In this document: positions 60,908-64,000 of the stretch, piece by piece
How positions within the stretch are numbered: position 1 is the stretch's first letter
Layout: each line of letters opens with the position of its first letter
NCBI GenBank assembly: GCA_963825405.1
Contig: CAWGTB010000001.1
Coordinates: 496,001 to 560,000, forward strand
Direction of reading: 5' to 3'
From: JACPNO01 sp963825405
Lineage (GTDB): Bacteria > Acidobacteriota > Terriglobia > Bryobacterales > Bryobacteraceae
Length of the DNA: 64,000 bases
The notes under the pieces: model-generated
The model's input: the letters and a program-made list of their open reading frames with translations, nothing else
What the model was told of the DNA's origin: nothing
Database searches by the model: none
Translations under genes and position numbers: made by a program

Positions 60908-62320
60908 TTAACTCCAGCCTCCGCCAAGCGCCTTATAAAGTTGCACCACGCTCAATAACTCGTTGAGGCGAATCTCCGCCAGATTGAGCTGTGCCTGGAA
61001 CAGGTCCCGATCGGCGTCGAGCGCATTAAGCTGTGTATCGACTCCCCCTCGATAACGCACGTACGCCAGCCGTGTCCGATCCTGCAGCGTTGTAACTAAC
61101 GCCTCCTGCTTGAGACGGCTTTCGCGCACCCGTTGATGAGCGATCAACGCGTTCGAGACGTCGGTGAATGCGGTTTGAATGGACTTCTCATACTGGATGA
61201 GGGCGCTCTCTCGCACGGCTTCGGCGAACTTTACGTTCGACCTAAGCCGGCCGGCCGTAAATATTGGCTGCGAAATCTGCGGCACAAAGCTCCAGGCACT
61301 ATGTGGCCCGCTGAACAGGCTCGACAGTTGCGTGCTTTGCCCGCCGAGCAGTCCGCTGAGGCTGATCTGCGGAAAATACGCAGCCTTCGCGACACCGATG
61401 TTGGCGTTGGCCGCGACCAGGTTTTGCTCCGCGGCGAGAATGTCCGGCCGCCGTTCGAGCAAAGCGGACGGCAATCCGGCGGGCACCTCAGGCGGCAGTT
61501 CCTGCTTCATGAAATCGTTGCCGCGAATGATTCCGGCGGGGCTCCGCCCCATCAGCAAAGTAATTTGATTCTCGGTCTGCTCGATCTGCTGTTGGAGCCC
61601 GGGGATAGTCTGCTCCGCCGTATCCACCAGTTGCTCTGCCTGGCGTAGATCGAGCAGGGTCGCAACGCCGCCGCTTTGACGGTTCTTCGTGAGACCTAGC
61701 GAATCCTGCCTGGTGGCGAGCGTTGCCTTCGAAATCTCCAATTCGTAATCCAGTTCGCGCAAGTGGAGGTACGCTGTGGCGACATCGCTCACTAGAGTGA
61801 CCAGCACAGCCTTGCGGTTCTCTTCCGCGCTCAGCAAGTTCGCGCGCGCTGCCTCCGTGGCGCGCCGCAGCCGTCCCCAGATGTCTAATTCGAATGAGAG
61901 AAGGTTCAGCGACGCCTCGCCCCAGTTGCGGTTCTGCGAAGGCAGGAACGAAGCCGGCAAAGGTGTCTGGCCGTCGCGCGAAATCCGCGTGAATTGGATG
62001 TCTCCGCTCGCGCCGATCTGCGGGAATTGGTTCGAGCGCGTCACGCCGAGGTTGGCCCGCGCCTGTTCCACATGAGCCACGGCATCGCGCAGATCGTAGT
62101 TCGCGGCAACCGCGGCGCGAATCAGATCCTGGAGCTTTTCGTCTTTGAAGACTTCCCACCATTTGAGATCCGCCAGCGATGTTGCCTGCGGGGCGGGCAG
62201 TGGGTCGGGAGCGCGGAAAGTTTGTGGCACCTGCACAGCCGGACGGTGATAATTCGGTCCCATCGTGCAACCAGTGATCCAACCCGCGGCAATCAATACA
62301 GCCGTCGCTCGGTAATTCAT
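60908..62320 (-). CDS. RND efflux outer-membrane lipoprotein (NodT/OprM family)
   Basis: The 470-residue protein starts at MNYRATAVLIAAGWITGC (ATG 62320, AGGAG six bases upstream), with a lipobox Cys18 followed by TMGPNYHRPAV, the typical opening. Two OEP repeats follow (WWEVFKDEKLQDLIRAAVAA, AAYFPQISLSGLLGG). It forms the outer-membrane duct of a tripartite pump. It starts one base after the permease stop. Confidence 0.95.
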   Translation of the reverse strand: MNYRATAVLIAAGWITGCTMGPNYHRPAVQVPQTFRAPDPLPAPQATSLADLKWWEVFKDEKLQDLIRAAVAANYDLRDAVAHVEQARANLGVTRSNQFPQIGASGDIQFTRISRDGQTPLPASFLPSQNRNWGEASLNLLSFELDIWGRLRRATEAARANLLSAEENRKAVLVTLVSDVATAYLHLRELDYELEISKATLATRQDSLGLTKNRQSGGVATLLDLRQAEQLVDTAEQTIPGLQQQIEQTENQITLLMGRSPAGIIRGNDFMKQELPPEVPAGLPSALLERRPDILAAEQNLVAANANIGVAKAAYFPQISLSGLLGGQSTQLSSLFSGPHSAWSFVPQISQPIFTAGRLRSNVKFAEAVRESALIQYEKSIQTAFTDVSNALIAHQRVRESRLKQEALVTTLQDRTRLAYVRYRGGVDTQLNALDADRDLFQAQLNLAEIRLNELLSVVQLYKALGGGWS

Positions 62321-62321
62321 A

Positions 62322-64000
62322 TCAGTCTCCTTGCCCAGGTGAGGGAAGCATCTCGGGTGCACCCCCTTTCGCCCGCGCAGCGCCGGAGATCTTCTCCACC
62401 AGATAGAAGATTGCCGGAACGATCAGGATGTCAACGCTGCTCGCGGCCAGCATGCCGCCGATTACGATCGTGCCCATGATCTGGCGCGCCACTGACCCCG
62501 CGCCCGATGCTGTCCACAGCGGTACACAACCGAGAATGAACGCAAAAGAGGTCATCAGAACGGGACGCAGCCGAAGCCTTGCCGCTTCGAGCGCCGCATC
62601 CACCAGAGGTGTCCCACTTTCGTACCGTTCCTTGGCAAACTCGACAATCAGAATCGCGTTCTTGGCGGCCAGACCGATCAGCATTACCAGGCCGATCTGC
62701 GAATAAACGTCGTTCTCGAGTTGCACCATGTATGCCGGATAGAAAGCATTGCCCACTGCGCGGCGCAGCCACAAGACTCCAAAAGCTCCGAACACCGCTC
62801 CCGACGTGCCCAGCAGCACGCTGAACGGCAATGACCAGCTCTCGTAGAGCGCCGCCAGGACTAGAAACACGAACATCAACGAGAAACCGAAGATGACTAG
62901 AGCCGGCACTCCCTCCCGCGCCTTCTGTTCCTGATACGACATGCCCATGTAGTCAAAGCCCATTTCGGCTGGCATGGTTTGTTTGAAGACGTCTTCCAGG
63001 GCCGCCGTGGCTTGGTTTGAGCTATAGCCGGGCGCGGCGCTGCCGTTGATTTGCGCCGAACGGTACTCGTTGTAGCGCATGGTGAACTCGGGGCCATCAT
63101 GCGACTCGAACTTCGTCAGCGCGGAAAGCGGCGCCATCTCGCCGTTGCTGTTGCGTACATAGAACTGCCCTACGTTCTCAAGATTCGACCGGTAAGGCGC
63201 TTCCGCTTCCACGTAAACCTGCCATGTACGGCCGAAATCGTTAAAGTAATTGATGAACAGCCCTCCCATGAACGCCTGAATAGTTCTGTAAACATCGCTG
63301 ACTGCTACACCTTGCTTCAGCACTTTTTCCCGGTCGACATCCACGAATTTCTGCGGCACGCTCGGCAGAAACGTGGTGCTGATCGAGCCGATTTCGGGAC
63401 GCTTGCGAGCGGCCGCCAGGAATTTGTCCAGGTTGTTTGCCAGGAACTGCACGTCCCGGCCGGCCCGGTCCTCAAGCACGAACGTAAATCCGCCGGAAGT
63501 GCCTACTCCAGGGATTGCGGGCGGCGAGAAACTGAAAACGGTTCCCTGCGGAAGCCTGGCGAGTTCCTTGTTGAGGTGCGCCTTGATCTCCTGAAATTGT
63601 TCCGCCCGCGATTTACGTTCGCTCCAGGGCTTCAGAGTGACAAAATAGAAGGCGTTGTAACTGGTTCGGACAAAGCTGAGCAAGCTGAAGCCAGCCACGC
63701 TCGTCGTGTACTTGACGCCGGGCGTACTGGCGAGGATCGCCTCAACCTGTTTCGATGCCGCTGCCGTGCGCTCGAGCGAGGCCGCATTGGGAAGCTGCAT
63801 GTTGACAAAGAGGTAACCCTGGTCTTCATCGGGCAGGAAGCTCGAGGGCAGACGGGTGCCGAAGAAAGCCGCTCCCAGGGTGAAGGAAGCAATCACCACC
63901 AGCGCCAGCGCACTCTTCCGAATAAAGCTGCCGCACAAACGGACGTACAGCTCGGTGCCGCGTCCGAAAAGCCGATTGAATCCGTCGAAGAACTTTCGGA
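62322..64000 (-). CDS. RND multidrug efflux permease (HAE1/AcrB family), 5' part outside window
   Basis: The frame is open at the right edge, so the N-terminal half is missing; the Met at 63938 is internal. Visible are the second porter region (LPDEDQGYLFVNMQLPNAAS, the funnel GGLFINYFNDFGRTWQVYVEAE), the helix block YESWSLPFSVLLGTSGAVFG and LVMLIGLAAKNAILIVEFAK, and the late RPVLMTSFAFILGCVPLW. It pumps drugs or toxic compounds out using the proton gradient. The membrane-fusion partner would lie upstream, beyond the window. Confidence 0.95.
   Translation of the reverse strand, partial: RKFFDGFNRLFGRGTELYVRLCGSFIRKSALALVVIASFTLGAAFFGTRLPSSFLPDEDQGYLFVNMQLPNAASLERTAAASKQVEAILASTPGVKYTTSVAGFSLLSFVRTSYNAFYFVTLKPWSERKSRAEQFQEIKAHLNKELARLPQGTVFSFSPPAIPGVGTSGGFTFVLEDRAGRDVQFLANNLDKFLAAARKRPEIGSISTTFLPSVPQKFVDVDREKVLKQGVAVSDVYRTIQAFMGGLFINYFNDFGRTWQVYVEAEAPYRSNLENVGQFYVRNSNGEMAPLSALTKFESHDGPEFTMRYNEYRSAQINGSAAPGYSSNQATAALEDVFKQTMPAEMGFDYMGMSYQEQKAREGVPALVIFGFSLMFVFLVLAALYESWSLPFSVLLGTSGAVFGAFGVLWLRRAVGNAFYPAYMVQLENDVYSQIGLVMLIGLAAKNAILIVEFAKERYESGTPLVDAALEAARLRLRPVLMTSFAFILGCVPLWTASGAGSVARQIMGTIVIGGMLAASSVDILIVPAIFYLVEKISGAARAKGGAPEMLPSPGQGD

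Noticed and set aside
1..64000. CRISPR array, prophage or insertion sequence
   Set aside because: No regularly spaced repeats, no transposase, integrase or phage structural genes were seen on reading through the window.

Overview
The window looks like a piece of an Acidobacteriota chromosome, probably from the Bryobacter/Solibacter side. The DNA is GC-rich. It carries an acidobacterial-type VWFA-domain secreted protein, a secreted protein of a kind I associate with this phylum, and an N-terminal remnant that resembles SBBP-repeat proteins. This placement rests on protein style only, not on rRNA. No rRNA, insertion sequence, transposase, prophage or CRISPR array was seen; there is one tRNA.

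Layout. 1-3.9 kb: the end of a thioredoxin/TlpA-type protein, a histidine kinase with no ATPase domain next to a NarL-type regulator, a frameshifted amidohydrolase and a PaaK-like protein. 3.9-10.3 kb (minus): S9 peptidase, M23 peptidase, hsdM and hsdS in one tight string, with no hsdR. 10.3-14.8 kb: hisS, aspS and a group II PLP decarboxylase. 14.7-19.6 kb (minus): aminotransferase, moeA, moaC and mogA (molybdenum cofactor), a VWFA protein, then a small unknown gene with its own consensus promoter. 19.6-24.4 kb: amidase, prmA, a DapA-like protein lacking its Schiff-base lysine, a tartrate-dehydrogenase-like enzyme and a PIN/AbrB toxin-antitoxin pair. 24.5-29.5 kb: an imuA-imuB-dnaE2 mutagenesis operon with a clear promoter, then tRNA-Arg(CCG). 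29.9-33 kb: a PQQ-type beta-propeller carrying EF-hands, then a patch of broken minus-strand gene remnants. 33-37.2 kb: a large GT-C-like membrane protein and a GT2-GtrA-methyltransferase fusion. 37.4-45.2 kb: a secreted LamG-like protein, a MASE1 sensor kinase, an ECF42-type sigma factor with two DGPF/YCII proteins and a candidate cognate promoter, and a GH15 glucan hydrolase. 45.3-50.6 kb: a secreted unknown, an NTF2-like protein paired with a JAB/MPN protein lacking its zinc ligands, a DoxX-like membrane protein and an SDR lacking its catalytic Tyr. 50.8-53.2 kb: a secreted protein and a small stress cluster (LEA-like, BON, GSP17M-like). 53.4-60.1 kb: a TonB receptor/YfiR pair divergent from a 1210-residue CheB-CheR-PAS-kinase, followed by a broken response-regulator start. 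60.1-64 kb: an RND efflux operon (permease cut by the window edge, outer-membrane channel, TetR).

A feature of the whole window is that eight otherwise well-conserved genes, including essential aspS, are broken by about twelve single-base frameshifts, eleven of which look like one extra base. I read these mainly as insertion-biased consensus errors and annotate the affected genes as single loci with the breakpoints given. Many genes are translationally coupled (ATGA, GTGA, TTGA or TAGTG overlaps), and several divergent pairs have start codons only 8-100 bp apart.
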